From Streptomyces pseudovenezuelae (GTDB lineage: Bacteria; Actinomycetota; Actinomycetes; Streptomycetales; Streptomycetaceae): a DNA stretch of 64,000 bases. The stretch's first letter is position 1. The number at the start of each line of letters is the position of its first letter. Shown here one piece after another: positions 37,218 through 46,311 of this stretch. The notes below the pieces were generated by a model. That model had not been told where the DNA came from and searched no databases. It saw only the letters and a list, made by a program, of their open reading frames with translations. The translations under genes were made by a program, and so were the position numbers. The stretch is from NCBI RefSeq assembly GCF_001513955.1, contig NZ_KQ948148.1, forward strand, positions 345,943 to 409,942. Direction: 5' to 3'.

Positions 37218-38237
37218 TTATCCGTTCCTTACACGCAACTGGGCTCTGACCTGCGTCGATACCGGACGAGGGGCACTGTGGGCTTTGACACGAAGGAGTG
37301 CGAGGACGACGACCAGGGCGCCCCCGGCGACCCAGAGTGCGCCGGTCGCGGCGATCCACCCGAGGTGCACCAGGACGCCGACGAGTACCCCGCCGAAGGC
37401 CGCGGCACCGAGGACGACACACGCCCCCTGCACGGTGAGCCCGAGCCGCCGCAGCCGGTGGGCGAGATGGTCGGGGGCGGCCCGCAGCAGCGGCCGCCCG
37501 GACAGCCCCCGGGCCAGGACGACGAGCACGACGTCGGCGCTCACCACCGCCGTCAGCGCGAACAACACCCCCGCGCCGGAGCCGAGTTCCTGCCCCGCGC
37601 GGGTCGTCACGGCCGCGGAGGCGAGCACGAACCCGGTGAACAGCGAGCCGCACGCGCCGAGTCCCGCGCGCGCGGGATGCCAGTTGTGCATCAGGAACCC
37701 GGTCAGCGCGGCGGCCAGCACGCTCAGCAGCACGGCGAGCCCGTCCATCACCTCGGCCGCCGCACAGGCCCCCGCCCCGAAGGCGGTGACCACGCCGACG
37801 GTCCCGGCGAGCCCGTCGGCGTGGTCCAGCGCCTTGAACCCGAGGGCGACGAAGACGATCCAGCCTGCCGCGAGCAGCCCGGCGGCCACCCCGGTCTCCT
37901 CGTACGGCACGACACACGCCGCCGCCACGGCCGTACCGCCCACGAGGAACCGCGCCTTGACCCGCCGTACGTCGGCGACGAGCCCGAGGAGGGCCACGCC
38001 GGCCCCGGCGACGAGCAGCCGCCCGACCTCGGGTCCGAGCGGGGTGACGCCCCGCCAGTCGCCGACGACCGCCACCCCGCAGGTGGCGGTCACCATCGCC
38101 ACCCCGCCGGACAGCGGCATCGGCCGCCGCCATCGCCGGTCGACGATCCCGAGGCGCAGGGCGGCCGCTCGCAGCACGGCGGTGAGCACGGCGGCGAGGA
38201 GCAGGGCGGAGGTGGCGGCGAGGATCCCGTAGAGCAC
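37218..38237 (-). CDS. WecA/MraY-like membrane glycosyltransferase, possibly inactive
   Basis: The 339-residue product has about ten hydrophobic helices and the layout of the phospho-N-acetylhexosamine transferase family (WecA, MraY), which joins sugar phosphates to undecaprenyl phosphate. The usual DNxDG is DHADGLAG; the usual MGDxGSLF, holding a catalytic Asp, reads LGACGSLFTGF, with Ala in place of Asp; the HRL motif is kept (DHLAHRLRRLG). It is either inactive or changed in function. It lies upstream of dnaK on the same strand. Confidence 0.8.
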   Translation of the reverse strand: MLYGILAATSALLLAAVLTAVLRAAALRLGIVDRRWRRPMPLSGGVAMVTATCGVAVVGDWRGVTPLGPEVGRLLVAGAGVALLGLVADVRRVKARFLVGGTAVAAACVVPYEETGVAAGLLAAGWIVFVALGFKALDHADGLAGTVGVVTAFGAGACAAAEVMDGLAVLLSVLAAALTGFLMHNWHPARAGLGACGSLFTGFVLASAAVTTRAGQELGSGAGVLFALTAVVSADVVLVVLARGLSGRPLLRAAPDHLAHRLRRLGLTVQGACVVLGAAAFGGVLVGVLVHLGWIAATGALWVAGGALVVVLALLRVKAHSAPRPVSTQVRAQLRVRNG

Positions 38238-38432
38238 GAGCCTAAATTAGCGCCGTATGTACCAATTCATCACGAATAACACGATCGGGTTTTAAGGTAA
38301 CCCTCAGCGATTCAGATCACCCCGTGCCCGGCTACAGTGCGGCGGAGGATGGGGGTAGTCTCAGACGGACTGCATAAGTTACCGCTTAGTAATCTCGCTC
38401 GTAGAACCCTCGCAGGCCCGAGGAGCCCCGAA

Positions 38433-40715
38433 ATGCAACTCGCCGCGATCATCGTGTCGCTGGTTCTGATCGTGGTCGGCGTGGCCCTGTTCGCCCGCGC
38501 CCTCCTTCAGATCTACACCTTCATGCGGCTCGGTCAGGACGTGCCAGCGGGCACCCGCACCGACGCACCCGGCCGGCGCACCGTCACCGTGGCCAAGGAG
38601 TTCCTCGGCCACACCCGGATGAACCGCTGGGGCATCGTCGGTGTCGCGCACTGGTTCGTGGCGGTGGGCTTCTTCACCCTTCTGCTGACGATCGTGAACG
38701 CCGTCGGCCAGTTGTTCCAGGCCGACTGGATCCTGCCGGTCATCGGCGACTGGGCGCCGTACAACGTCTTCGTCGAGTTCATCGGCACCATGACGGTCCT
38801 CGGCATCCTGGTCCTCATCGCCATCCGGCAGCTGAGCCACCCGCGCAATCCGGGCCGCAAGTCCCGCTTCGCCGGCTCCAACTTCGGCCAGGCGTACTTC
38901 GTCGAGACCGTCATCCTCGTCGTCGGCGTCTGCATCTTCATGCTGCACGCGCTGGAAGGCGCCCAGCACCACGTGGACGGCTACGAGGCCTCGTTCTTCA
39001 TCTCGTACCCGGTGGTGCACTGGCTCGGGGGCATGGACGTCTCCACGCTCCAGAACCTCACCTACTTCTTCGCCGGCCTGAAGATCGCCACCTCGTTCAT
39101 CTGGATGATCGTGGTCGCCCTCAAGACCGACATGGGTGTGGCCTGGCACCGTTTCCTCGCGTTCCCGAACATCTGGTTCAAGCGGAACGCGACGGGTGAG
39201 ACCTCGCTCGGCGCGCTGCTCCCGATGACCTCCGGCGGCAAGCCGATCGACTTCACCGACCCCGGTGACGACGACGTCTTCGGCGTCTCCCAGGTCGAGC
39301 AGTTCTCCTGGAAGGGCCTGCTGGACTTCTCCACCTGCACCGAGTGCGGCCGCTGCCAGTCGCAGTGCCCCGCCTGGAACACCGGCAAGCCGCTCTCCCC
39401 CAAGCTCCTGATCATGTCCCTGCGCGACCACGCGCACGCCAAGGCGCCCTACCTGCTCGCGGGTGGCGGCAAGACCATGGAGGGCGAGGAGAAGGCGTCC
39501 CAGGAGCAGCTGGCCGCAGTGCCGGCGGCGGCTCTGGCGGAGGCCGAGCGCCCGCTGATCGGCACGCTCGAGGACAACGGCGTCATCGACCCGGACGTCC
39601 TGTGGTCCTGCACCACGTGCGGTGCCTGCGTCGAGCAGTGCCCGGTGGACATCGAGCACGTCGACCACATCGTCGACATGCGCCGCTACCAGGTGATGAT
39701 CGAGAGCGCGTTCCCGTCCGAGGCGGGCACGATGCTCAAGAACCTGGAGAAGAAGGGCAACCCCTGGGGCCTGGCCAAGAAGCAGCGCCTGGAGTGGCTC
39801 AAGGAGGTCGAGTTCGAGGTCCCGGTCGTCGGCCAGGACATCGAGGACCTCACCGAGGTCGAGTACCTGTACTGGGTCGGCTGCGCCGGCGCCCTGGAGG
39901 ACCGGGCCAAGAAGACCACCAAGGCGTTCGCCGAACTCCTCCACATCGCGGGCGTCAAGTTCGCGATCATGGGCGGCGACGAGAAGTGCACCGGTGACTC
40001 CGCCCGCCGCCTCGGCAACGAGCCCCTGTTCCAGGAGCTCGGCATGGAGAACGTCATGGCACTGAACATGGCGTTCGGCGAGGAGCTGGACGACGACGGC
40101 AAGGTCGTGGCCGAGTCCGCGAAGCCGAAGTCGGCCAAGAAGATCGTCGCCACCTGCCCGCACTGCCTCAACACGATCGGCAACGAGTACCCGCAGCTCG
40201 GCGGCGACTACGAGGTCATCCACCACACCCAGCTGCTGCAGCACCTCGTCGACGAGGGCAAGCTGGTCCCGGTGACGCCGGTCGAGGGCATCATCACCTA
40301 CCACGACCCGTGCTACCTGGGCCGTCACAACAAGATCTACACGCCCCCGCGCGAGATCATCGCGAACGTGCCCGGCCTGCGGAACGAGGAGATGCACCGC
40401 CACAAGGAGCGCGGCTTCTGCTGCGGTGCCGGTGGCGCGCGGATGTGGATGGAGGAGCGGATCGGCAAGCGCATCAACAACGAGCGCGTCGACGAAGCCC
40501 TCTCCCTCAACCCCGACATCGTCTCGACGGCCTGCCCGTTCTGCCTGGTCATGCTGACCGACTCGGTCAACGGCAAGAAGAACGACGGCAAGGCCAAGGA
40601 GTCCATCCAGGTCGTCGACGTAGCCCAGCTGCTGCTGGAGTCCGTCAAGACCCCGGGCGACCCGCAGGACTCGGCGGAGACGGAGAGCGCTCCGGAGCCG
40701 GAGCCGGTGAAGTAG
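38433..40715 (+). CDS. Membrane-anchored heterodisulfide reductase-like Fe-S oxidoreductase
   Basis: ATG 38433 follows GAGGAG. The 760-residue product has about six membrane helices in the first 230 residues (NarI-like cytochrome region), two 4Fe-4S motifs (CTECGRCQSQCP near 301, CTTCGACVEQCP near 392), and two CCG domains: a variant one (GDEKCTG, TCPHC) and a canonical one (DPCYLGRHN near 624, GFCCGAGGARMW near 662). It probably passes electrons between a soluble donor and menaquinone. Upstream 38238-38432 is A+T-rich and likely holds the promoter. Confidence 0.92.
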   Translation: MQLAAIIVSLVLIVVGVALFARALLQIYTFMRLGQDVPAGTRTDAPGRRTVTVAKEFLGHTRMNRWGIVGVAHWFVAVGFFTLLLTIVNAVGQLFQADWILPVIGDWAPYNVFVEFIGTMTVLGILVLIAIRQLSHPRNPGRKSRFAGSNFGQAYFVETVILVVGVCIFMLHALEGAQHHVDGYEASFFISYPVVHWLGGMDVSTLQNLTYFFAGLKIATSFIWMIVVALKTDMGVAWHRFLAFPNIWFKRNATGETSLGALLPMTSGGKPIDFTDPGDDDVFGVSQVEQFSWKGLLDFSTCTECGRCQSQCPAWNTGKPLSPKLLIMSLRDHAHAKAPYLLAGGGKTMEGEEKASQEQLAAVPAAALAEAERPLIGTLEDNGVIDPDVLWSCTTCGACVEQCPVDIEHVDHIVDMRRYQVMIESAFPSEAGTMLKNLEKKGNPWGLAKKQRLEWLKEVEFEVPVVGQDIEDLTEVEYLYWVGCAGALEDRAKKTTKAFAELLHIAGVKFAIMGGDEKCTGDSARRLGNEPLFQELGMENVMALNMAFGEELDDDGKVVAESAKPKSAKKIVATCPHCLNTIGNEYPQLGGDYEVIHHTQLLQHLVDEGKLVPVTPVEGIITYHDPCYLGRHNKIYTPPREIIANVPGLRNEEMHRHKERGFCCGAGGARMWMEERIGKRINNERVDEALSLNPDIVSTACPFCLVMLTDSVNGKKNDGKAKESIQVVDVAQLLLESVKTPGDPQDSAETESAPEPEPVK

Positions 40716-40734
40716 CGGTCGCGGCAGTGCCGTT

Positions 40735-40770
40735 CGGAGCCCTCAGGTCCCACCGGGCCTGGGGGCTCCG
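40735..40770. terminator. Hairpin after the Fe-S oxidoreductase
   Basis: CGGAGCCC (40735-40742) pairs with GGGCTCCG (40763-40770), extended inward by a G-T pair and CAGG/CCTG. It lies between the convergent genes ending at 40715 and 40786. Confidence 0.75.
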
Positions 40771-40785
40771 CGCCTTTCCCCGCGC

Positions 40786-41280
40786 TCAGAAGTGGGTGGC
40801 GATCCCGAACACCCACCGGAGCTGAGCCATGTCGTGCCGGTCACGCTCCGAGGGCTCGTACCCCTGGTGGAAGAAGACCTGCTGCTCGGCGGAGAGACAC
40901 GGAACGGCCGTCCCGCCGACGGTCCCGGTCACGAAGGCGGAGGCCGGGTACACGAAGGGCCGCCCCGCCTCCCCGGACGCCTGCACGGCGGAACCGTCCC
41001 GGGCGAAGACCAGCGGGTGCAGATCGATCTCCCGTCCGCCGGGAGCGGTGACCACGAACCGCACCGGGCGCAGGTCGAGGCTCTCCACGAACCCCGCCCC
41101 GGCCAGAGCCGCCACGACGGCCGGCTCCTGCTCCTGCCGGTGCATCAGATCCAGGTCACGGTGGTCCCTGGTCCGCCTGCCCACCAACGCGTCGATCCCC
41201 CACCCGCCCCCGACCCAGACCTCCGCCCCGGCCCGCCGCAGCAGGTCCAGGACACGCACCACCTCGTCGGCGTCCACCAC
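40786..41280 (-). CDS. Lincosamide/aminoglycoside nucleotidyltransferase-like protein
   Basis: The domain starts at VVDADEVVRVLDLLRRAGAE; I use GTG 41280, preceded by GGAG, though a GTG slightly upstream is possible. The 164-residue product has the Lnu-type nucleotidyltransferase core VGGGWGIDALVGRRTRDHRD followed by LDL with metal-binding acids, and REIDLHPLVF carrying a third. Relatives add AMP to lincosamides, but many chromosomal members have unknown substrates. It is divergent from the FG-GAP lipoprotein. Confidence 0.8.
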   Translation of the reverse strand: MVDADEVVRVLDLLRRAGAEVWVGGGWGIDALVGRRTRDHRDLDLMHRQEQEPAVVAALAGAGFVESLDLRPVRFVVTAPGGREIDLHPLVFARDGSAVQASGEAGRPFVYPASAFVTGTVGGTAVPCLSAEQQVFFHQGYEPSERDRHDMAQLRWVFGIATHF

Positions 41281-41370
41281 TTCACTCCAGGGGTCGTACG
41301 GGACTGTCGCCACCTGTCGAACACGTGCATCATTGCCGGGTCGTTGTCGATGATGCTGACGAGGTGAGCG

Positions 41371-42690
41371 GTGCGCGTGCGGATCGTGCGGAGACACGTG
41401 ACGGGTCCGGCGCTCTCGGGCGGCACCGTGCTCACCGCCCTCGCCGCCACTCTCCTCCTCGCCGCCTGCGGCCCCGCCCAGCACACCGGATCGGAGGATC
41501 CCGCCCCGGTACGGGCCGCCGGCGCCCCGGCCCTTCTCCCCGTCCCGAAGGGCAAGGGCAGCAGCACCCCGGACGACTTCAACGGCGACGGCCACCGCGA
41601 CCTCGTCCTCGGCGACCTGGTCAAGGAGCAGGCGCACGCCGACGACCCCGGCATCGGCGTCGTCTACGGCAGCGAGCGCGGACTCGTCCCGGGCACCCGG
41701 CAGTTGATCGCCCCGGACCGGCAGGGCGCGGCCACCGACGGCCAACTCCCCGCGCTGTTCGACGCGGAGGCCACCTGCGACCTGGACAAGGACGGCTTCA
41801 CGGACCTCGTCGTCTCCACCGACCCGCCCTACGACGGTCAGGGCCGGCCACCGGTCCCGCTCCAGATCCTCTTCGGCTCCCCGACCGGCCTGGCCGGCAG
41901 GGCCGTTCACCTCACCGTCCCGCCCGCCGCCCGTGTCGGCAACGACTGGCCCGACCAGCCGGTCTGCGGCGACTTCGACGGCGACGGCGCACAGGACCTC
42001 GTCCTGCACGCCACCGGCGGTCATCTCACCTACCTGCGCGGCCCGTTCACCCGCAAGGGCACTCCGCGCAGGGCAGGCGCTCCGCTCCGGTCGCCCGGTG
42101 AGGTCCCCACCGGCCCGGCCGCCGACGTCGACCGCGACGGCTACGACGACCTGATCGTCCGTACGACCCAGGGCACCGGCCCCTCCGCCGTGGTCCTCGG
42201 CGGCCCGGCGGGTCCGACCCGCACCGGCGCCGTCCTGCCGTCCGGCATCGACGTGGCCCTCGGCTCCTTCGGCCGCGGCAAGGCCCTGGACGCGGCCGTC
42301 GGCGCCATGGGCGGAACGTCTCTGCGCTACGACCTCCCGACCGCGGCGCAGGGCTCCCTGGCCTCCCCCGGCTCGGTCCTGGACGCCGCCGACCTCGACG
42401 GCGACGGCCTGAGCGAACTGGTCTCCAGCGGCTCGCGCCTGCGCGTCTTCCAGGGCCGTACGACAGGCCCGTCCACCACGGCGACGGTCACCGTCGAACC
42501 TCCCGCCACCGGGACCACCCGGGTCGTCGCGGTCGGCGACTTCGACGGCGACGGCCGGGCGGACCTGGCGGTGCGGACGTACCGGAGCGAGACGAAGGAC
42601 ACCGTCGCGGTCTTCCCCGGCACGAAGAAGGGTCTCGTGAGCGCCGAGCCGGCGGTCACGTTCTCGACCTCCGCGTTCCTCAGCCGCTGA
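41371..42690 (+). CDS. FG-GAP/VCBS repeat lipoprotein
   Basis: GTG 41371 gives a 439-residue product with a signal peptide (ALSGGTVLTALAATLLLAAC) and lipobox Cys at 33. It then has at least five Ca-binding FG-GAP repeats of the DFNGDGHRDLVLGD, DLDKDGFTDLVVS, DFDGDGAQDLVLH, DVDRDGYDDLIVR and DFDGDGRADLAVR type, forming an integrin-alpha-like beta propeller. It is surface anchored and of unknown ligand. Confidence 0.88.
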   Translation: MRVRIVRRHVTGPALSGGTVLTALAATLLLAACGPAQHTGSEDPAPVRAAGAPALLPVPKGKGSSTPDDFNGDGHRDLVLGDLVKEQAHADDPGIGVVYGSERGLVPGTRQLIAPDRQGAATDGQLPALFDAEATCDLDKDGFTDLVVSTDPPYDGQGRPPVPLQILFGSPTGLAGRAVHLTVPPAARVGNDWPDQPVCGDFDGDGAQDLVLHATGGHLTYLRGPFTRKGTPRRAGAPLRSPGEVPTGPAADVDRDGYDDLIVRTTQGTGPSAVVLGGPAGPTRTGAVLPSGIDVALGSFGRGKALDAAVGAMGGTSLRYDLPTAAQGSLASPGSVLDAADLDGDGLSELVSSGSRLRVFQGRTTGPSTTATVTVEPPATGTTRVVAVGDFDGDGRADLAVRTYRSETKDTVAVFPGTKKGLVSAEPAVTFSTSAFLSR

Positions 42691-42840
42691 CGGGACCGGG
42701 TGCCGCCGGGAATGCCGTACGCGAACCCCGTAGGGGACGGATGTGACCTCCCTTAAGGGATGTCACAGCTCGGCAGCAAAGCCGTCCCCGAAACGCCGGG
42801 CCGCACACGTCACTCCCCAGGACCAGGTACGTTCGAAGAC

Positions 42841-43716
42841 GTGGCTGGATTCAGGATCGGACGCGGCCGGGACAACGGCGCTCCTCACACGCGACCGCAA
42901 CAACCTCCGTACGGGCAGCAGGCGCCCCAGGGACAGCCGTACGGCTATCCCCCCGCGCCCCAGCCCCACCCGGGCCAGTGGACCCAGGGAGGCAGCGGGG
43001 GTTACGACGAGCCGGAGTACTTCGGCGACGGCTCCGGCGCCCCGCAGCCGCAGGGCGGCCATGACCCGTACGCGGCGAACAACCCGGGCCACACCCAGGC
43101 GTTCTCGGTCGGTGAGGACCCCTACAACCAGGGCGGCACCTACCGCGCGGGTTCGGCCCCGGCCGGTCCGGTGGGCCCCCGGCTGCACTGGAAGGAACTC
43201 CTGAAGGGCATCCTGCTCTCCCCCAAGCAGACCTTCCTGCAGATGCGGGACTACACGATGTGGGGCCCGGCCCTCGTCGTGACCTTCCTGTACGGCCTGC
43301 TCGCGGTCTTCGGCTTCGAGGGCGCCCGAAAGGACGCGATCAACGCCACCCTGTCGAACGCGATCCCGATCGTCCTGATCACGGCCGTCGCCATGGTGCT
43401 GTCCGCCTTCGTCCTCGGCGTGGTCACCCACGCCCTGGCCCGCCAGCTCGGCGGCGACGGCGCGTGGCAGCCCACGGTCGGCCTCTCCATGCTGATCATG
43501 TCGCTGACCGACGCCCCCCGGCTGGTCGTGGCCATGTTCTTCGGCGGCGACGCGTCCTTCGTCCAGCTCCTCGGCTGGGCCACCTGGGTGGCCGCCGGCG
43601 CTCTGCTCACGCTGATGGTCAGCCGCAGCCACGACCTCCCCTGGCCGAAGGCGCTCGGTGCGTCGGCGATCCAGCTGATCGCCCTGCTGTCGATCGTGAA
43701 GCTGGGCACCTTCTAG
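42841..43716 (+). CDS. Yip1-family integral membrane protein
   Basis: GTG 42841 (VAGFRIGRGRDNGAPH) is preferred to an earlier in-frame start at 42760 because the upstream part does not look coding. The 291-residue product has a Pro/Gln/Tyr-rich N-terminal half, then a Yip1 domain of about five helices (RLHWKELLKGILLSPKQTFL, VVTFLYGLLAVFGFEGA, IPIVLITAVAMVLSAFVLGV). Its function in actinobacteria is unknown. Confidence 0.85.
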   Translation: MAGFRIGRGRDNGAPHTRPQQPPYGQQAPQGQPYGYPPAPQPHPGQWTQGGSGGYDEPEYFGDGSGAPQPQGGHDPYAANNPGHTQAFSVGEDPYNQGGTYRAGSAPAGPVGPRLHWKELLKGILLSPKQTFLQMRDYTMWGPALVVTFLYGLLAVFGFEGARKDAINATLSNAIPIVLITAVAMVLSAFVLGVVTHALARQLGGDGAWQPTVGLSMLIMSLTDAPRLVVAMFFGGDASFVQLLGWATWVAAGALLTLMVSRSHDLPWPKALGASAIQLIALLSIVKLGTF

Positions 43717-43732
43717 CCCCGCACCCGCACGA

Positions 43733-43765
43733 GAAGGGGCTCCCGGTCCTCCCGGGGGCCCCTTC
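43733..43765 (+). terminator. Hairpin after the Yip1 gene
   Basis: GAAGGGGC (43733-43740) pairs with GCCCCTTC (43758-43765), extended inward by a T-G pair and CCCGG/CCGGG around a 5-nt loop, 16 bp past the stop. Confidence 0.75.
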
Positions 43766-43806
43766 CGCTGTCCCGGAAGGCCAGATCCCCGCTACGGTCC
43801 CGGGGC

Positions 43807-44217
43807 ATGACGAGGAGTGACAAGGGTGTGCCGGAGAAGGTGGCGTGGGTCCTGGTCCGGGGCAACCGGGTGCTGGTGACGCGCAGTCACGGCAGGGACC
43901 GCTTCTACTTCCCGGGCGGTCATCGCGAGCCGGGCGAGTCCGACAGCGAGACCCTGGTGCGGGAGATCGCCGAGGAGCTGCGGGCGCGGATCGACCCCGC
44001 TTCCATGGTGCACTTCGGCACCTTCGAGATCGGCGAGGGGCATCCGGAGCACGGCCCCTTCCGGATGATCTGCTACACCGCCGATCACCGCGGTGAGCTG
44101 ACCCCGTCGCGGGAGATCGCCGAGAAGGCGTGGTTCCGCCACACCGACCGGAACCGCGTCTCGGCCGTCGACGAGCTGGTCCTCACGGCGCTGCACGAGT
44201 CCGGGTGGCTCACCTGA
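43807..44217 (+). CDS. NUDIX hydrolase
   Basis: The 136-residue product carries the Nudix box GGHREPGESDSETLVREIAE followed by EL, fitting G-x5-E-x7-REU-x-EE. Such enzymes hydrolyse nucleoside diphosphates linked to another group. The substrate cannot be read from the sequence. It stands alone between a terminator and a convergent gene. Confidence 0.9.
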   Translation: MTRSDKGVPEKVAWVLVRGNRVLVTRSHGRDRFYFPGGHREPGESDSETLVREIAEELRARIDPASMVHFGTFEIGEGHPEHGPFRMICYTADHRGELTPSREIAEKAWFRHTDRNRVSAVDELVLTALHESGWLT

Positions 44218-44269
44218 CCCCACGACGGGAGCCGCGCGCGCCGGCCCACGGGAGAGCTGAGAACCCCCC

Positions 44270-44785
44270 TCAGACCGCCTCGCGGTTCTCCTTGGGCGCC
44301 TGTCCGGACCTGTGTACGGGAGGCAAAACACTCCACGGGAAGTTGATCCAGTCGTCCGTGCGCTTCCAGACGTACTCGCACTTCACCAGGGACTGCGGCT
44401 TCTCGTAGATGACCGCGGAGCGGACCTCGGCCACGGCGTCGAGGCAGAAGTCGCGGACCAGTTTGAGCGTCTTGCCGGTGTCGGCGACGTCGTCGGTGAT
44501 CAGGACCTTCTTGTCGGAGAAGTCGATGGCGTTGGGGACGGGGGCCAGCATGACCGGCATCTCCAGGGTGGTCCCCACGCCGGTGTAGAACTCGACGTTC
44601 ACCAGGTGGATGTTCTTGCAGTCGAGGGCGTACGCGAGACCGCCGGCGACGAAGACGCCGCCGCGGGCGATGGAGAGCACGACGTCGGGCTCGTAGCCGT
44701 CGTCGGCGATGGTCTGCGCGAGTTCGCGCACGGCGGTGCCGAAGGCCTCGTAGGTGAGGTTCTCCCGCTCGTCCCCGGCGCTCAT
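44270..44785 (-). CDS. Phosphoribosyltransferase domain protein
   Basis: The 171-residue product has the PRPP-binding loop VLITDDVADTGKTL and the upstream VVLSIARGGVFVAGGLAYAL of purine-type phosphoribosyltransferases, most like the Gpt/xanthine class. Its start overlaps the stop of dcd by 4 bp (ATGA), suggesting a joint role in nucleotide salvage. Confidence 0.9.
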   Translation of the reverse strand: MSAGDERENLTYEAFGTAVRELAQTIADDGYEPDVVLSIARGGVFVAGGLAYALDCKNIHLVNVEFYTGVGTTLEMPVMLAPVPNAIDFSDKKVLITDDVADTGKTLKLVRDFCLDAVAEVRSAVIYEKPQSLVKCEYVWKRTDDWINFPWSVLPPVHRSGQAPKENREAV

Positions 44786-45357
44786 ACCTGGGTCCGGTGG
44801 AAGTTGAGGAAGGACCGGGAGGCGGTGGGGCCGCGCTGGCCCTGGTAGCGGGAGCCGTAGCGCTCACTGCCGTAGGGGAAGTCGGCCGGCGAGGAGAGCC
44901 GGAACATGCACAGCTGGCCGATCTTCATGCCCGGCCAGAGCTTGATGGGGAGCGTGGCCAGGTTGGAGAGTTCGAGGGTCACGTGCCCGCTGAAGCCGGG
45001 GTCGATGAAGCCGGCCGTGGAGTGGGTGACGAGTCCGAGCCGGCCGAGGGAGGACTTGCCCTCCAGGCGGGAGGCGAGGTCGTCGGGGAGCGTGATGACC
45101 TCGTACGTGGAGGCGAGGACGAACTCCCCGGGGTGCAGGATGAACGGCTCGTCGCCCTCCGGCTCCACGAGCCGGGTGAGGTCGGCCTGCTCGACCGCGG
45201 GGTCGATGTGGGGGTAGCGGTGGTTCTCGAACACCCGGAAGAAGCGATCGAGGCGCACGTCGATGCTGGACGGCTGCACCATGGATTCGTCGTAGGGATC
45301 GATCCGTACCCGCCCGGCGTCGATCTCGGCCCGGATGTCCTTGTCTGAGAGAAGCAC
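44782..45357 (-). CDS. dcd: dCTP deaminase
   Basis: Dcd converts dCTP to dUTP for dTMP synthesis. The 191-residue product shows SMVQPSSIDVRLDRFFRVFE, LASRLEGKSSLGRLGLVTHS with the catalytic region following (TAGFIDPGFSGHVTLELSN), and the C-terminal FPYGSERYGSRYQGQ. Some actinobacterial members are bifunctional deaminase/dUTPases; I cannot decide here. It is the first gene of a two-gene operon with the phosphoribosyltransferase. Confidence 0.96.
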   Translation of the reverse strand: MLLSDKDIRAEIDAGRVRIDPYDESMVQPSSIDVRLDRFFRVFENHRYPHIDPAVEQADLTRLVEPEGDEPFILHPGEFVLASTYEVITLPDDLASRLEGKSSLGRLGLVTHSTAGFIDPGFSGHVTLELSNLATLPIKLWPGMKIGQLCMFRLSSPADFPYGSERYGSRYQGQRGPTASRSFLNFHRTQV

Positions 45358-45451
45358 GCCCCGAGGATACGCAAGGCGCGCGGACCGACCACAACCGGAC
45401 GGACCCGCGCGCCTGGCACCGATCTCTACTGCTGCTCTCTACTGCTTCTCT

Positions 45452-45610
45452 CTAGTGCTTCTCCAAGGTCACCGGAACGACGCTGCGAAGCCGGGCACAG
45501 CGAGGACACCGGACGAGTCGTCCGGGGCCGAGGCGCTCGGCCTGCTGCATCGGGAACGAAGCGGTGCTGAACACGTGCCCTTCGGCACAACGGACGACGG
45601 TGCGCTCCAT
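45452..45610 (-). CDS. Small zinc-ribbon-like protein (52 aa)
   Basis: This short frame starts at ATG 45610 with AGGA 5 bp upstream and stops at TAG 45452. The product has C8 and H12 (VRCAEGHVF) and C35/C38 (VRCPRCARL), a plausible four-ligand zinc site, and ends VTLEKH. Length, ligand pattern and ribosome site support a real small gene. It lies between dcd and the tRNA gene, reading away from the tRNA. The remaining 45611-45882 holds no gene I can support. Confidence 0.65.
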   Translation of the reverse strand: MERTVVRCAEGHVFSTASFPMQQAERLGPGRLVRCPRCARLRSVVPVTLEKH

Positions 45611-45882
45611 CAAGTCCTAGAGTCCCTTCCCCAAGAGGCGCGTCCGGCTGCTGCTTGCCTGACGACAAAAGCCACATTACGGGATGGGCGGGACGGCCCT
45701 CCAGGCGGCACTCCGGTCCCGCGCGGACCCTCTTCCACGCCTCCACCGTACGCCCCAACTCCCGCGCCCCGCAGCCCCCGTCCCACCCCGCGAACGCACA
45801 CGGGCCCCACGGCTTCAGCGCCGGGGGCCCGGTATGAGGTAAGGTGACGTTGCGTTCGGACGGGTTCCATCCGGCGTCTTAC

Positions 45883-45956
45883 GCGGGTGTAGTTTAATGG
45901 TAGAACATCAGCTTCCCAAGCTGAGAGCGCGAGTTCGATTCTCGTCACCCGCTCCA
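45883..45956 (+). tRNA. tRNA-Gly (anticodon CCC)
   Basis: The sequence folds as a tRNA: acceptor GCGGGTG/CACCCGC, D-loop AGTTTAATGGTAGAAC, anticodon arm TCAGC-TTCCCAA-GCTGA with anticodon CCC, and T-arm GCGAG-TTCGATT-CTCGT. The 3' CCA is encoded (45954-45956). It reads GGG glycine codons. The terminator follows directly. Confidence 0.95.
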
Positions 45957-45961
45957 TAGCC

Positions 45962-45991
45962 AAGGCCCAGGTCAGCGACCCGGGCCTTTTT
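45962..45991 (+). terminator. Rho-independent terminator of tRNA-Gly
   Basis: AAGGCCC (45962-45968) with GGT inside pairs with ACC and GGGCCTT (45982-45988) and runs into five T residues, a classical terminator immediately after the tRNA. Confidence 0.9.
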
Positions 45992-46012
45992 GCTGTGCGC
46001 GGTGATCATCGG

Positions 46013-46144
46013 TCAGCACCACCGCCGGCCTTGGGCCGGTGAGTGAGGCTCGTACGAGCCGACCAGCACGCCCATCTCGCGCAGCTCGCCCGGACTCCGG
46101 CGGTACGCGGGGTGGGCGACCTGGGCCGAGTTCACGTACATGCC
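46013..46144 (-). pseudogene. Possible protein remnant next to the tRNA
   Basis: The last ~43 codons of a minus-strand frame read MYVNSAQVAHPAYRRSPGEL, then GVLVGSYEPH, with ordinary protein composition. The upstream continuation does not look coding and there is no clear ribosome site. tRNA 3' ends are frequent integration sites, so this may be a stump of an inserted element. It could also be chance. Confidence 0.25.
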
Positions 46145-46311
46145 GTTGGGCTTCTCGTCGGGCGGCCACGTGCTCCGCAGCGAACGAGAAGCGGTCAAGG
46201 CGAAAAAATCTGTGGATCTTCGCGGCAACCTATTTCGGCCTGTCGGACCACTAAGCGCTGTCCGGCCAAGTGGTCCGGTCAGATGCAACGGCTGAAAGAG
46301 AGAGCACAGGC

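Noticed and set aside
45610..45963. 117-aa minus-strand ORF reading VTRIELALSAWEADVLPLNY
   Set aside because: Its N-terminal part is the antisense of tRNA-Gly, a well-known false protein; the real features there are the tRNA and the 52-aa gene at 45452-45610.
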